Assembly: GCA_036960605.1 (NCBI GenBank) | Contig: JBALXI010000025.1 | Location: 6,137-70,136 of the forward strand | DNA: 64,000 nt | Source: Oleispira sp036960605 | GTDB lineage: Bacteria; Pseudomonadota; Gammaproteobacteria; Pseudomonadales; Oceanobacteraceae | Direction of reading: 5' to 3' | In this document: positions 1 to 8,798 of the stretch, piece after piece | Layout: every line of letters starts with the position of its first letter | Position numbering within the stretch: position 1 is the first letter of the stretch | The notes under the pieces: generated by a model | The model's input: only the letters and a program-made list of their open reading frames with translations | Told to the model about the DNA's origin: nothing | The model's database searches: none | Translations under genes and position numbers: made by a program

Positions 1-1
1 T

Positions 2-892
2 TTAGTCGGTCCTAATGGTGCGGGTAAGAGTACGGTAATGAAGTTGCTATTAGAGCAGCTCAAGCCAGAAGCGGGTACCGTTAAAGTCGGTACTAAGCTG
101 GACGTTGCTTATTTTGATCAGTCACGCAGCTTGCTTGATCTTGAAAAGTCAGTGGCTGAGAACGTCGGTGATGGCAAGGATGAAGTTGAAGTTGATGGCC
201 GTTCTCGCCATATTCTTGGTTACCTTCAAGACTTCTTATTCGAACCTGCGCGTGCGCGTACTCCGGTTAAGTCGTTATCCGGTGGTGAGCGTAACCGCGT
301 GCTATTGGCTAAGTTATTCCTTAAACCGTGCAATCTGTTGATTATGGATGAGCCGACTAACGACTTGGATGTAGAGACGCTAGAGCTGCTGGAAGAAAAA
401 TTGGTTGAATACGACGCAACCTTATTATTGGTAAGTCACGATCGTGCTTTCCTAGATAATGTTGTTACTCAGCTTTGGGTCTTTGATGGCAAGGGTAATA
501 TCGACGAGCAGGTCGGTGGTTATTCTGAGTGGGAAGCCCGCGACAAAGAAACTAAAGCGAAGTTTGATGCCACCGTTAAGTCAGGTTCTAAAAAGGCAAA
601 AGCACCTTCGCAATCAAAAGGTTCAAAAGCAAAACCTGCAGTCGTTGAAGCGAGTAAAGCGCCGGCTAAAAAACTCAGTTACAAGCTGCAGTTTGAGTTG
701 GATGAATTACCGAAAAAAATCGAAGCCTTAGAAGCTAAGCAAACTGAGTTGGGCATTGAGACGGGCAGTGCTGACTTTTATCAAAAAGATAATGATCATG
801 TCACAGCTAAGCTTGATGAGCTGCAAAGTATTGAAAAGCAATTAGAAGCGCTTGAAGAGCGTTGGTTAGAGTTAGAGGAAATGGCAGGATGA
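2..892 (+). CDS. uup: ABC-F family ATPase (Uup-like), C-terminal part
   Basis: The gene is cut by the left edge of the window; 296 residues of the second half remain. The visible part starts inside a Walker A motif (GPNGAGKST), followed by the ABC signature LSGGERNRV, a Walker B with LLIMDEPTNDLD, and the switch histidine in LLVSHDRAFLDN. After the ATPase domain come a lysine/alanine-rich linker and a roughly 80-residue coiled-coil tail, the layout of Uup rather than EttA or YheS. Uup-type ABC-F proteins are soluble, ribosome-associated ATPases linked to translation and to precise excision of transposons. The stop overlaps the start of the next gene (ATGA), so the two are probably co-transcribed. 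Confidence 0.9.
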   Translation, partial: LVGPNGAGKSTVMKLLLEQLKPEAGTVKVGTKLDVAYFDQSRSLLDLEKSVAENVGDGKDEVEVDGRSRHILGYLQDFLFEPARARTPVKSLSGGERNRVLLAKLFLKPCNLLIMDEPTNDLDVETLELLEEKLVEYDATLLLVSHDRAFLDNVVTQLWVFDGKGNIDEQVGGYSEWEARDKETKAKFDATVKSGSKKAKAPSQSKGSKAKPAVVEASKAPAKKLSYKLQFELDELPKKIEALEAKQTELGIETGSADFYQKDNDHVTAKLDELQSIEKQLEALEERWLELEEMAG

Positions 893-1365
893 GCCCTTTA
901 ATAATTGTAGTCTTTATCGTTTTAGCGGTGTTTGGTTCGGTGTATATGTTGAAACCAAGTCCGCGTCAGCAGCGCTTAGCTGAGCTACGTCTAGACGCAA
1001 TTAAGTTAGGGTTACAGGTTAAGTTAGAAACATTTAAGACGGATAGTAAGAAAATGGGGGTGCGGGATGATATTACCGCCACCCGTTTTCAGCGTTTTAA
1101 TCCTGCTATTAAAAGTCAGACGCTGCGTTGGTGTATTGTTCGTCAGGCTGGTTGGGAGCAGGAAGGTCTAGCGGAAGGTTGGAGTTGGAATAGTGTCGCA
1201 CAGCAACCTAATCTAGATGAACTGTCTAAGTTATTGTCTGAAGTCGGGGATGACGTACAAATGATCGAGGTGTATGACAATCGAGCAAGTCTTATGACGA
1301 TTGAGAGTAAGGCCAGTACCGCTGAGCTGATCAATGCTTGGATTGAGTCAGCCCAGCAGTTGTAA
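889..1365 (+). CDS. Uncharacterised protein with one N-terminal membrane segment
   Basis: A 158-residue protein. I chose the ATG at 889 because it overlaps the uup stop (ATGA) and puts a hydrophobic segment (LIIVVFIVLAVFGSVYML) at residues 4-21; a longer in-frame start at 862 would lie inside uup. The rest is soluble, mixed charged/hydrophobic, with no motif I recognise. It is probably an inner-membrane anchored protein with a cytoplasmic or periplasmic domain. Pseudomonads also have small hypothetical genes between uup and fadBA, which suggests a conserved but unstudied neighbour. No function is proposed. Confidence 0.75.
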   Translation: MSPLIIVVFIVLAVFGSVYMLKPSPRQQRLAELRLDAIKLGLQVKLETFKTDSKKMGVRDDITATRFQRFNPAIKSQTLRWCIVRQAGWEQEGLAEGWSWNSVAQQPNLDELSKLLSEVGDDVQMIEVYDNRASLMTIESKASTAELINAWIESAQQL

Positions 1366-1400
1366 TGTCTATTGCATCTTCTTAATGGCGCTATGCACGA

Positions 1401-2198
1401 TTAAAAATTGTGCATAGCCACTATTTCTTCTAAATTCATAATGATGCGTTCGCTATAACTCGTGACTAAGAAAGGCACGGTATTCTCGTTATAGTTTTTG
1501 ATAGAACGTTCCATGAAATTCCACTTGCTATCAATGGCGCGTAAGATCTTTTTGCTGTTATTAGGATCGACCTGGGCTTTCAAATTAACCAAGTCTGTAC
1601 GAAAAGCATCCGCCATTTGATCTAACGAACGTTCATAAGAACCCATGAACACTTGCCCTAAGTTAGATGTGCCGCGTGCAGCATATTGTGACGTAATCTC
1701 TTCCATGGTAATTGATAGCGTACGGGCAGTTTCAACCACCGCGGGTGGCTTTGTTCCGGTACTGATTTGAGCGTCGTGGTAGGCCTTCGATAAGCTTTTT
1801 AGTAAGACGGTATTCAGCTTTCCCATTTCATCAACAAGACGCACGTTAGGAAAACCTTGAGTTTCCATGTCTTGATAATTCACACGAATGAGATCGTTGA
1901 ACTCAATCCAAGCAATATTGACCTTGTTCATTGAATCTGCGATGCCATCGGATGCGGGTAAGGAGCGCGTTACTTCCAATGTGTTCTCGAATTGATTCAA
2001 GTTCTTGATGATTTTCTTGCCATATTTAGAATCGGCATCCAAACCAGAATACATATAAAAATTGGTTAGAGATTCGGTAGAAAGTAAACGTAATTTATGA
2101 ACGTTAGTTAGTAGTTGTTGAGGTGTCGCAAACGCCTGCATAGTAAACAGCGTAAGGGTAATCAGGAGTAAACTTTTAAAAGCTAGTATCGTTTTCAT
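1401..2198 (-). CDS. Exported alpha-helical protein of unknown function
   Basis: A 265-residue protein with a typical Sec signal peptide: positively charged start, hydrophobic core LLLITLTLFTM, and probable cleavage after AFA near residue 25. The mature part is predicted to be mostly helical with several regularly spaced leucines. It vaguely resembles the periplasmic four-helix sensor domains of chemoreceptors, but it has no membrane-spanning or signalling part. It is probably periplasmic. It is convergent with the gene ending at 1365 and divergent from fadBA. I do not recognise the family and assign no function. Confidence 0.75.
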   Translation of the reverse strand: MKTILAFKSLLLITLTLFTMQAFATPQQLLTNVHKLRLLSTESLTNFYMYSGLDADSKYGKKIIKNLNQFENTLEVTRSLPASDGIADSMNKVNIAWIEFNDLIRVNYQDMETQGFPNVRLVDEMGKLNTVLLKSLSKAYHDAQISTGTKPPAVVETARTLSITMEEITSQYAARGTSNLGQVFMGSYERSLDQMADAFRTDLVNLKAQVDPNNSKKILRAIDSKWNFMERSIKNYNENTVPFLVTSYSERIIMNLEEIVAMHNF

Positions 2199-2482
2199 AG
2201 CACCTACATCATTTGTTTTATTGTTATTTCGTATTTTGATCTACACCCATACTAAGGAAAAGACCTGTTAATCAATAGGGGCTATTACAAACGGTAACAA
2301 AAAAGATCGAAAAATAAGCCGAATGTACAAGAAAGGCAGAAGTGACTATGGATCTGTAACTATGTTTTGGAGTTGATCGGCTAATTCAGAACAGTTTTTC
2401 AATTTCTTCGGTATCGGCATCATTTATATCCTTCAAATGCTTAATAAAAGACTATTCTTCTCAGGGCAATGACGACTGACTC

Positions 2483-2511
2483 TTGACTTTTTAAGGCCTT
2501 TCGCGGATTGT
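2483..2511 (+). promoter_or_regulatory. Probable fadBA promoter
   Basis: TTGACT (2483-2488) is a near-consensus -35 box. After a 17-base spacer the -10 position reads GATTGT (2506-2511), which is weak. A weak -10 beside a good -35 fits a regulated promoter. The palindrome at 2522-2541 would lie around the transcription start, where a bound repressor would block initiation. The assignment rests on motif spacing only. Confidence 0.45.
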
Positions 2512-2521
2512 GTTCGACAAG

Positions 2522-2541
2522 ATTCAAACGGTCGTATGAAT
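2522..2541. promoter_or_regulatory. PsrA/FadR-type operator palindrome upstream of fadBA
   Basis: Two 8-base arms, ATTCAAAC and GTATGAAT, flank a 4-base spacer GGTC; the arms are inverted repeats with one mismatch. The inner part, CAAAC-N4-GTATG, matches the pseudomonad PsrA consensus (G/CAAAC-N2-4-GTTTG/C) except for one base. PsrA is a TetR-family repressor released by long-chain acyl compounds that controls fadBA in Pseudomonas. The site lies about 100 bases upstream of fadB. Confidence 0.6.
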
Positions 2542-2640
2542 TGCCTGTTTTTTGAGCAATCGATCGTTATCTCAGTGCAAGAAGCTACTTTTGTATTCGC
2601 TTCTGCAGTTATTTAGCTAACCCTACGTGGAGATCATTTG

Positions 2641-4788
2641 ATGATTTACGACGGTACAGCCATCACGGTGAAAATGATTGAAGACGGCATCGCCGAACTT
2701 AACTTCAATCTAGATGGAGAGTCTGTTAACAAGTTTAACCGAGTGACTCTTGAAAATTTAAAAGCGGCTACTGATGCTATTAAAGGCAACAGCGATGTTA
2801 AAGGTGTTTTAGTAACCTCAGGTAAAGATTGCTTTATCGTAGGTGCTGATATCACTGAATTCGGCGAAGCGTTCAAGCTTCCTGAAGAAGAAATCGTTGA
2901 GTGGATCGTTGAAGGCAACCAGATTTTCAACGCGATTGAAGATTTGCCAGTTCCTACTCTTACAGCTATCAACGGTATTGCGTTGGGTGGCGGTTTCGAA
3001 ATGTGTCTTTCTACTGACTTCCGTGTGATGTCTTCGAAAGCCAAAGTAGGTTTGCCAGAAGTTAAGCTAGGCCTTATGCCTGGTTTCGGCGGTACAGTTC
3101 GTCTGTCTCGTGTAATTGGTGCCGATAATGCGATCGAATGGATCTGCATGGGCGCTGAGAACCGTGCTGACAAAGCTCTGAAAATGGGCGCTGTTGACGC
3201 TGTTGTTGCTCCTGAAGCTGTTCGTGAACAGTCTATCGCTATGTTGCAATCTGCAATTGCTGGCGAGTTGGACTTTGAAGCACGTCGCGCTGTTAAGACT
3301 GGCAAAGGTCTTTTGAACTCGATGGAATGCATGATGGTTTTCGAAACTGCTAAAGGTTTCGTTAAAGGTCAGACTAAGGGTCATTACCCTGCTCCAATCG
3401 AAGCGATCAAGGTTATGCAAAAGCATCACAACCTTACTCGTGATAAAGCGCAAGCTGTTGAAGCAAAAGGTTTCGCTAAGTTAGCTAAGACAACTGAGTC
3501 TGCTGCACTTATCGGTTTGTTCAATAACGACCAGTTGTTGAAGAAAAAAGCCAAAGAATATGATGCCATTGCTAAGCCTACAAACAAGGCTGCAGTATTG
3601 GGTGCTGGTATTATGGGCGGTGGTATCGCTTATATTTCTGCACTTAAAGGCACACCAATCCTAATGAAAGATATCGCAGAAGCGGGTATCGAGTTAGGTT
3701 TGAACGAAGCAAACAAACTTCTTTCTAAGCGCGTTGAGCGTAAGAAAATGAAGCCTCTTGCGATGGGTGAAGCCCTTAACCGTATCCGTCCTACTTTGTC
3801 TTATGCAGAGTTTGGTGACGTTGATATCGTTGTTGAAGCGGTTGTTGAAAACCCTAAAGTTAAAGCGATGGTATTAGCTGAAGTTGAAAGTCACGTAAGC
3901 GAAAACGCTATCGTTGCTTCTAACACATCTACTATCTCTATCGATCTTTTAGCTAAGAGTGTTAAGCGTCCTGAAAACTTCTTGGGTATGCACTTCTTTA
4001 ACCCAGTACACATGATGCCTCTTGTAGAAATCATCCGTGGTGAGAAGACGTCTGAAGAAGCTGTTGCAACGACTGTAGCTTATGCTAAGAAAATGGGTAA
4101 AACCCCAGTAGTTGTTAACGATTGCCCAGGTTTCTTGGTTAACCGTGTATTGTTCCCATACTTCGGCGGTTTCGCTGGCCTTATGAAAGACGGTGCTGAT
4201 TTCCGTCAAATCGATAAGGTTATGGAGAAGTTCGGTTTCCCAATGGGTCCTGCTTACTTGATGGATGTTGTTGGTATTGATACCGGCAAGCACGCCAACG
4301 ATGTTATGGCTGAAGGTTTCCCTGAGCGCATGAAAGCTGACTTTACATCTGCTATGGATGTATTGTACGAAAACGGTTTCTACGGTCAGAAAAATAACAA
4401 GGGTTTCTATACCTACGTTGAAGATAAGAAGGGCAAGCCGAAGAAAGTTTTCGATGAGTCTATTCTTGAGTTGCTTGCACCAGTATTGGGTGAAGCACGT
4501 GAATTCAGCGCTGAAGAAATCATTGCTCGCTGCATGATTCCAATGTGTAACGAAGTTGTTCGTTGTCTTGAAGAAGGCATCGTAGATACAGCTGCTGAAG
4601 CCGATATGGCTTTGGTATTTGGCGTAGGTTTCCCTCCATTCCGTGGTGGTGCTTTACGTTACATCGATACAGTGGGTCTTGCTAACTTCGTTGAACTTGC
4701 TGACAAGTACAAAGACATTAGCCCTCTATACCACGTGACTGACAAGATGCGTGAAATGGCTGCTAATGGCGAAAGCTACTTCGGTTAA
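2641..4788 (+). CDS. fadB: Fatty acid oxidation complex alpha subunit FadB
   Basis: Trifunctional beta-oxidation enzyme: enoyl-CoA hydratase, 3-hydroxyacyl-CoA dehydrogenase and isomerase/epimerase. At 715 residues it matches pseudomonad FadB in length. The N-terminal crotonase domain (about 1-190) carries the two catalytic glutamates in GGGFEMC (about 119) and LPEVKLG (about 140). The NAD-binding GAGIMGGG motif starts near 317, and the dehydrogenase histidine is in HFFNPV near 451. I chose the ATG at 2641 rather than the TTG just before it because GTGGAG precedes it. fadA follows 27 bases downstream, and the two subunits form an alpha2beta2 complex. Codon use is strongly biased towards GGT, GCT and CTT, which suggests high expression. 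Confidence 0.97.
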   Translation: MIYDGTAITVKMIEDGIAELNFNLDGESVNKFNRVTLENLKAATDAIKGNSDVKGVLVTSGKDCFIVGADITEFGEAFKLPEEEIVEWIVEGNQIFNAIEDLPVPTLTAINGIALGGGFEMCLSTDFRVMSSKAKVGLPEVKLGLMPGFGGTVRLSRVIGADNAIEWICMGAENRADKALKMGAVDAVVAPEAVREQSIAMLQSAIAGELDFEARRAVKTGKGLLNSMECMMVFETAKGFVKGQTKGHYPAPIEAIKVMQKHHNLTRDKAQAVEAKGFAKLAKTTESAALIGLFNNDQLLKKKAKEYDAIAKPTNKAAVLGAGIMGGGIAYISALKGTPILMKDIAEAGIELGLNEANKLLSKRVERKKMKPLAMGEALNRIRPTLSYAEFGDVDIVVEAVVENPKVKAMVLAEVESHVSENAIVASNTSTISIDLLAKSVKRPENFLGMHFFNPVHMMPLVEIIRGEKTSEEAVATTVAYAKKMGKTPVVVNDCPGFLVNRVLFPYFGGFAGLMKDGADFRQIDKVMEKFGFPMGPAYLMDVVGIDTGKHANDVMAEGFPERMKADFTSAMDVLYENGFYGQKNNKGFYTYVEDKKGKPKKVFDESILELLAPVLGEAREFSAEEIIARCMIPMCNEVVRCLEEGIVDTAAEADMALVFGVGFPPFRGGALRYIDTVGLANFVELADKYKDISPLYHVTDKMREMAANGESYFG

Positions 4789-4815
4789 TTGACGAACGAG
4801 ACTAGGAGAATACTT

Positions 4816-5994
4816 ATGAACTACGAAGATAATGATGTAGTTGTAATTGATGCAGTACGTTCACCAATGGGTCGTTCTAAGAACGGCGTATTCCGTAACG
4901 TGCGTGCTGAAGACATTTCTGCAAACCTAATTAACGCTCTTTTTGAGCGTAACCCTGGCGCTAAAGCATCTGAAGTTGAAGATGTGATCTGGGGTTGTGT
5001 AAACCAAACTTTGGAACAAGGCTTTAACGTTGCTCGTCAAATTTCTTTGATGACAGCAATTCCAAAAGAAGCGGCTGCACAAACTGTTAACCGTCTATGT
5101 GGTTCAGCTATGTCTGCAATCCACACTGCGGCACAAGCTATTGCAACTGGTAACGGCGATGTATTCGTTGTTGGTGGTGTTGAGCACATGGGTCACGTGA
5201 ATATGCAGCATGGTTTCGACCATAATCCTGCGTCTTCTAAGTACTCTGCTAAAGCATCTAACATGATGGGCCTTACGGCTGAAATGTTAGGTAAGATGCA
5301 CGGTATTACTCGTGCACAACAGGATGCTTTTGCTGAACGTTCTCACCGTCTTGCACAGAAAGCGACTGACGAAGGCGATTTCAAAAATGAAATCGTTCCT
5401 ATGTTAGGTCACGATGCAGCTGGTAAGCAGATCATGGTAACTCAGGATGAAACTATTCGTCCAGAAACGACTCTTGAAACTTTAGGCAAGCTACGTCCAG
5501 CTTTCGATCCTGCAGGCGGTACTGTTACGGCAGCTACTTCTTCTCAGATCACTGATGGCGCGGCTGCTATGTTGCTTATGAGCGGCAAGAAAGCTAAAGA
5601 ATTGGGTCTTAAGCCTCGTGCACGTATTGTCGGTATGGCAGTTGCGGGTTGTGATGCTGCGATCATGGGTTACGGTCCTGTTCCTGCTACTAAGAAAGCA
5701 CTTAAGCGTGCTGGCCTTACTGCAGCAGACATCGATTTCTGGGAATTGAACGAAGCATTCGCTGCTCAGTCTCTTCCTTGTGTTAAAGACCTTGGTCTTA
5801 AAGACAAAGCTGACGAAATCGTTAACATCCACGGTGGTGCCATTGCTCTTGGTCACCCACTAGGTTGTTCTGGTGCTCGTATCTCTACTACTTTGATCAA
5901 CGTACTTGAGCAGCAAGACGCTCAGTTCGGTGTTTCTACTATGTGTATTGGCATGGGTCAGGGTATTGCAACAGTTTGGGAGCGTTTGAAGTGA
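4816..5994 (+). CDS. fadA: 3-ketoacyl-CoA thiolase FadA
   Basis: Beta subunit of the fatty acid oxidation complex; it cleaves 3-ketoacyl-CoA with CoA to release acetyl-CoA. The 392 residues match the family. The nucleophilic cysteine is in NRLCGSAMSAIH (residue 95), the catalytic histidine in GHPLGCSGAR (347), and the second cysteine in STMCIGMGQG (377). The ATG at 4816 is preceded by AGGAG at a good distance; the TTG at 4789 abuts the fadB stop and has no such signal. It is the second gene of the fadBA operon, which ends at the hairpin at 6105. A degraded in-frame copy of its 3' end lies just downstream. Confidence 0.97.
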   Translation: MNYEDNDVVVIDAVRSPMGRSKNGVFRNVRAEDISANLINALFERNPGAKASEVEDVIWGCVNQTLEQGFNVARQISLMTAIPKEAAAQTVNRLCGSAMSAIHTAAQAIATGNGDVFVVGGVEHMGHVNMQHGFDHNPASSKYSAKASNMMGLTAEMLGKMHGITRAQQDAFAERSHRLAQKATDEGDFKNEIVPMLGHDAAGKQIMVTQDETIRPETTLETLGKLRPAFDPAGGTVTAATSSQITDGAAAMLLMSGKKAKELGLKPRARIVGMAVAGCDAAIMGYGPVPATKKALKRAGLTAADIDFWELNEAFAAQSLPCVKDLGLKDKADEIVNIHGGAIALGHPLGCSGARISTTLINVLEQQDAQFGVSTMCIGMGQGIATVWERLK

Positions 5995-6001
5995 TTTCTT
6001 A

Positions 6002-6073
6002 ATGTTCCTAATCAGTATCGGCATGGGGCTCTTGAGTCAATATATCGCTGCTGACTGGGAACGTTTGAAGTAA
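6002..6073 (+). pseudogene. Degenerate in-frame copy of the fadA 3' end
   Basis: Directly after fadA a short open frame (ATG at 6002, TAA at 6071) ends in WERLK-stop and contains SIGMG, as fadA does. At the DNA level, 6015-6028 matches 5945-5958 at 12 of 14 bases, and 6056-6073 matches 5977-5994 at 16 of 18. The segment between the two matching blocks is 9 bases longer in the copy and has diverged. It looks like a remnant of a tandem duplication or an insertion/recombination scar at the fadA terminus. There is no clear ribosome binding site, so translation is doubtful. Confidence 0.65.
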
Positions 6074-6104
6074 TTCAAGCTTTCTAAATAGTTGTAACGA
6101 AAAG

Positions 6105-6147
6105 CCGCTGTTCTCTTTAAGAAATTAAAGGGAGCAGCGGTTTTTTT
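6105..6147 (+). terminator. Rho-independent terminator of fadBA
   Basis: A 16-base stem (CCGCTGTTCTCTTTAA paired with TTAAAGGGAGCAGCGG, two G-T type mismatches) has a GAAA loop and is followed by seven Ts. Confidence 0.85.
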
Positions 6148-6180
6148 GTGTCTGTCTGTTTATCTTCACTGCTTTTTCTC

Positions 6181-6306
6181 TCTCCTCTGTGAAGCGAAGC
6201 GCTCTGTGTCCTCTGTGGTAACCTTCTTTTTGTTTTAGCGCCTGAGATTATGCCAGCGTTTAGAAGAGCTATTTACCACAGAGAACACAGAGGTCACAGA
6301 GAAAAG
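6181..6306. repeat. ACCACAGAG-family dispersed repeat, inverted pair
   Basis: Two copies of a short intergenic repeat face each other. The left copy (about 6181-6222) reads, on the minus strand, ACCACAGAGGACACAGAG followed by GCGCTTCGC and CACAGAGGAGA. The right copy (about 6272-6306) reads TTACCACAGAGAACACAGAG, then GTCACAGAGAAAAG. The pair can fold into a long imperfect hairpin between fadBA and the chemoreceptor gene. The same family recurs at 58119-58370. Confidence 0.75.
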
Positions 6307-6313
6307 TGAAAAA

Positions 6314-8635
6314 CTAGACTTTAAACTGATCTACCTGGCGATGAATATCTACCGAGACCGTGCTAACATCATTGCTCGAATTAGTTATGCTGGTGGCCAG
6401 TTCGAGTATGTTATCCGATAAGTCTTTTATTAATAGAACGTTGCGATTAATTTCCTCGGTAACTTGGCTTTGCTCTTCGGCAGCTGTAGCGATATGCGCA
6501 TTCATCTGATCCACTTGATCAACATAGCCCGTCACTTCTTGCATTGAGCTCACAGTTGATTCAACTTTTTCTATACTGCTCGATGTTTTATCTTGTGAAG
6601 CCTGTACTGACATTAGCGCATTTTCGACGCCTTTTTGCAGCGACTCAATTTTAGTGCGAATTTCTCCGGTTGAGGCTGCGGTGCGGCTTGCAAGCGTTCT
6701 TACTTCATCCGCTACAACCGCAAAGCCACGACCTTGTTCCCCGGCGCGAGCTGCTTCAATGGCCGCGTTTAACGCTAATAAGTTGGTTTGCTCGGCGATA
6801 TTTTGAATCACATCCAGTACCGCTCCAATGCCTTGGCTTTCAGTTTCTAGTTGCCCCATAGCCGTAATGGCTGCGTTCATATTCTCTTGCAACTGATAAA
6901 TATCGGTTTGAGTATCATTAGCCACTGCCATGCTGGTATTAACTTGGTCTCGTGTTGTGCGCATTTGGCTGGCGGCTTGTTCTGCACTTGAGGCAACTTC
7001 TGTTATGGAAGCACTCAATTCGGTTGTCGCGGTAGCCGCTGCATTCACTTCTAGGTTTTGCTGGTTCACTTGTTCGGCTGCATTACTAGAAGCGTCGTTT
7101 AGTTGTTGAGAATTGCTGGCCAGGTTTTCAGCGCTATCTCTCATATTGGAAACGAAAATAGCGAGGCTCTCTAACATGGCGTTAAGCTCGGTACCTAGCG
7201 CAGAAAATTCATTATTACCCAGTGTCGGGAGGCGGATAGTGAGATCTTGTTGGCTGGTGATTTGGCTTACTTTAGCTGAAAAAGTTTCTATGGGGCGAAC
7301 AACAATGCGGGTGAAATAGGCACCGATTATCCCCATTATAATAATCAATACGATGGCAATCATTATGGTGGTTGTGATGATTGAATTACGTAATTGCTCT
7401 AAGTGTGCAAAGGCTTCTTGCTGGTCAATTTCACTGAGTAAAGCCCAGGCTAAACCGAGGACTTGAATCGGGGTATAAGCAGAAATAACCGGTTCATTAC
7501 GATAGTCATTCAAATATGTAATATCTGAATTGCCAGCAAGTGCCCCTTGGCTGCTCGCATTATCGACCTTTTGTAATCCAATAGCCGATCCTGTTGCTTC
7601 AATTTTAGCCAATGTTTTGCTGTCTAAGGAGCCACTCATAGCTTGTAAATAACCGGCTTTATCTTCTACTAAAAATCGGCTTTGACTGCGTAAAAGGCTA
7701 TCACCACCGACTAAATAGGTCTCACCGGATTCGCCAAAGCCGGTATCTTTCCAGGATTGCTTATTGGTCATGATGCTGTTGATACCATCGATGGGCATTT
7801 GGTAAATTAAAATGCCAAAGCGTTCACCGTCTCGCATGATCGGAGAGGCTATAAACGAAGCCGCTGAATCATAGGAGGGCAAGTAAGGTGCAAAATCGAT
7901 CAATACGGTATCGTCAACATTTTGCAGCAGCAAACCTTGCTTAAAGGCTTGGCCTAAGCCTGAGTCTTTATAAGGGCCGGTTAATAGTGAAGTCGCGAAG
8001 TCTAGCTCTTTAAATACGGAATATATGATATGGCCAGTATCAGGTTCAACAATGAATATGTCGTAAAAGCCATACGTCTGTAAATATTTACGTAAAGTGG
8101 GGTGGTATTCTTGGTGCAATAAATCATAGGCTGAATTATTGTTAGTTTTTATTAAGCTGTCTTTACTGCCTAGCGGGTTAGAATTTTTAGCAATATAGTC
8201 TTGTTGTAAGAACAAAGCATTATCACTGATACTGGATAATAATTGGCTGGTATTCGCGCTATTGCCATCGTTATTTTCTTTATAGACGCGATTAAAATCG
8301 TTGTCGTAATAGTTTTTTATTGACGAAATATCTATCTTACCACCCGTTTGCAGAGGGTAATCAAAGAAGGCTGCTTTCATGTAGTCAGCGGCATCGATGA
8401 TCCAAGGGGCTGACGAAGCAACTTTGACCTGATTACCGATTAGGGTGAAATAATCTTCAATCTGGCTTTTCTTTAAATCACGAGCGGCAATAAGCTGTTG
8501 CTCGACCTGCTGTTTAATGGCAATTTCTGATTCTGTAATTGAGTTATTACCAATTAATGCCGAAGAAATTAAGATTGAAACGGCTGATATTGCAATGAAT
8601 GCTATGATTAGCTGCTGCTTTACTTTTAAGTTCAT
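6314..8635 (-). CDS. Methyl-accepting chemotaxis protein with large periplasmic sensor domain
   Basis: A 773-residue transmembrane chemoreceptor. The first membrane helix is at about 9-28. A periplasmic region of roughly 390 residues, probably a double-Cache fold, follows (motifs such as YDIFIVEPDTGHIIYS and GETYLVGG). The second helix lies at about 420-442, then a HAMP domain beginning VVRPIETF. The cytoplasmic coiled-coil hairpin includes the highly conserved EQTNLLALNAAIEAARAGEQ region near 613-632, where CheA/CheW bind. It relays ligand binding to flagellar or type IV pilus motility. The ligand cannot be read from sequence. The gene is monocistronic, flanked by the repeat pair at its 3' end. 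Confidence 0.92.
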   Translation of the reverse strand: MNLKVKQQLIIAFIAISAVSILISSALIGNNSITESEIAIKQQVEQQLIAARDLKKSQIEDYFTLIGNQVKVASSAPWIIDAADYMKAAFFDYPLQTGGKIDISSIKNYYDNDFNRVYKENNDGNSANTSQLLSSISDNALFLQQDYIAKNSNPLGSKDSLIKTNNNSAYDLLHQEYHPTLRKYLQTYGFYDIFIVEPDTGHIIYSVFKELDFATSLLTGPYKDSGLGQAFKQGLLLQNVDDTVLIDFAPYLPSYDSAASFIASPIMRDGERFGILIYQMPIDGINSIMTNKQSWKDTGFGESGETYLVGGDSLLRSQSRFLVEDKAGYLQAMSGSLDSKTLAKIEATGSAIGLQKVDNASSQGALAGNSDITYLNDYRNEPVISAYTPIQVLGLAWALLSEIDQQEAFAHLEQLRNSIITTTIMIAIVLIIIMGIIGAYFTRIVVRPIETFSAKVSQITSQQDLTIRLPTLGNNEFSALGTELNAMLESLAIFVSNMRDSAENLASNSQQLNDASSNAAEQVNQQNLEVNAAATATTELSASITEVASSAEQAASQMRTTRDQVNTSMAVANDTQTDIYQLQENMNAAITAMGQLETESQGIGAVLDVIQNIAEQTNLLALNAAIEAARAGEQGRGFAVVADEVRTLASRTAASTGEIRTKIESLQKGVENALMSVQASQDKTSSSIEKVESTVSSMQEVTGYVDQVDQMNAHIATAAEEQSQVTEEINRNVLLIKDLSDNILELATSITNSSNDVSTVSVDIHRQVDQFKV

Positions 8636-8798
8636 GACAGGATTCCGTCTTATTTATTTATCGCTAGAATAATTCTAGACGAGAATCCTTAATAAAAAGG
8701 GGGGATTAATAGAAAGTTAGCGTCAGTGTTTAATATATAAGCACTTGTTCTGTTAGAATGATTTAATAAACCCAAATGATGTAAAAAAGTGAAGAAAC

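Larger units (their letters stand above)
2199..2640. other. Intergenic region upstream of fadBA
   Basis: About 440 bases lie between the divergently transcribed exported protein and fadB. The right-hand part holds a probable promoter and a PsrA-like palindrome, listed separately. Nothing coding was seen in the remaining 280 bases. Confidence 0.6.

Noticed and set aside
2646..3332. 228-codon open frame on the minus strand within fadB
   Set aside because: It lies antisense to the well-conserved fadB crotonase domain; the strongly biased codon use of fadB leaves antisense frames open. No ribosome binding site and no recognisable domain.
3949..4293. 114-codon minus-strand frame in fadB (and a similar one at 5491-5856 in fadA)
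   Set aside because: Antisense shadows of conserved coding sequence.
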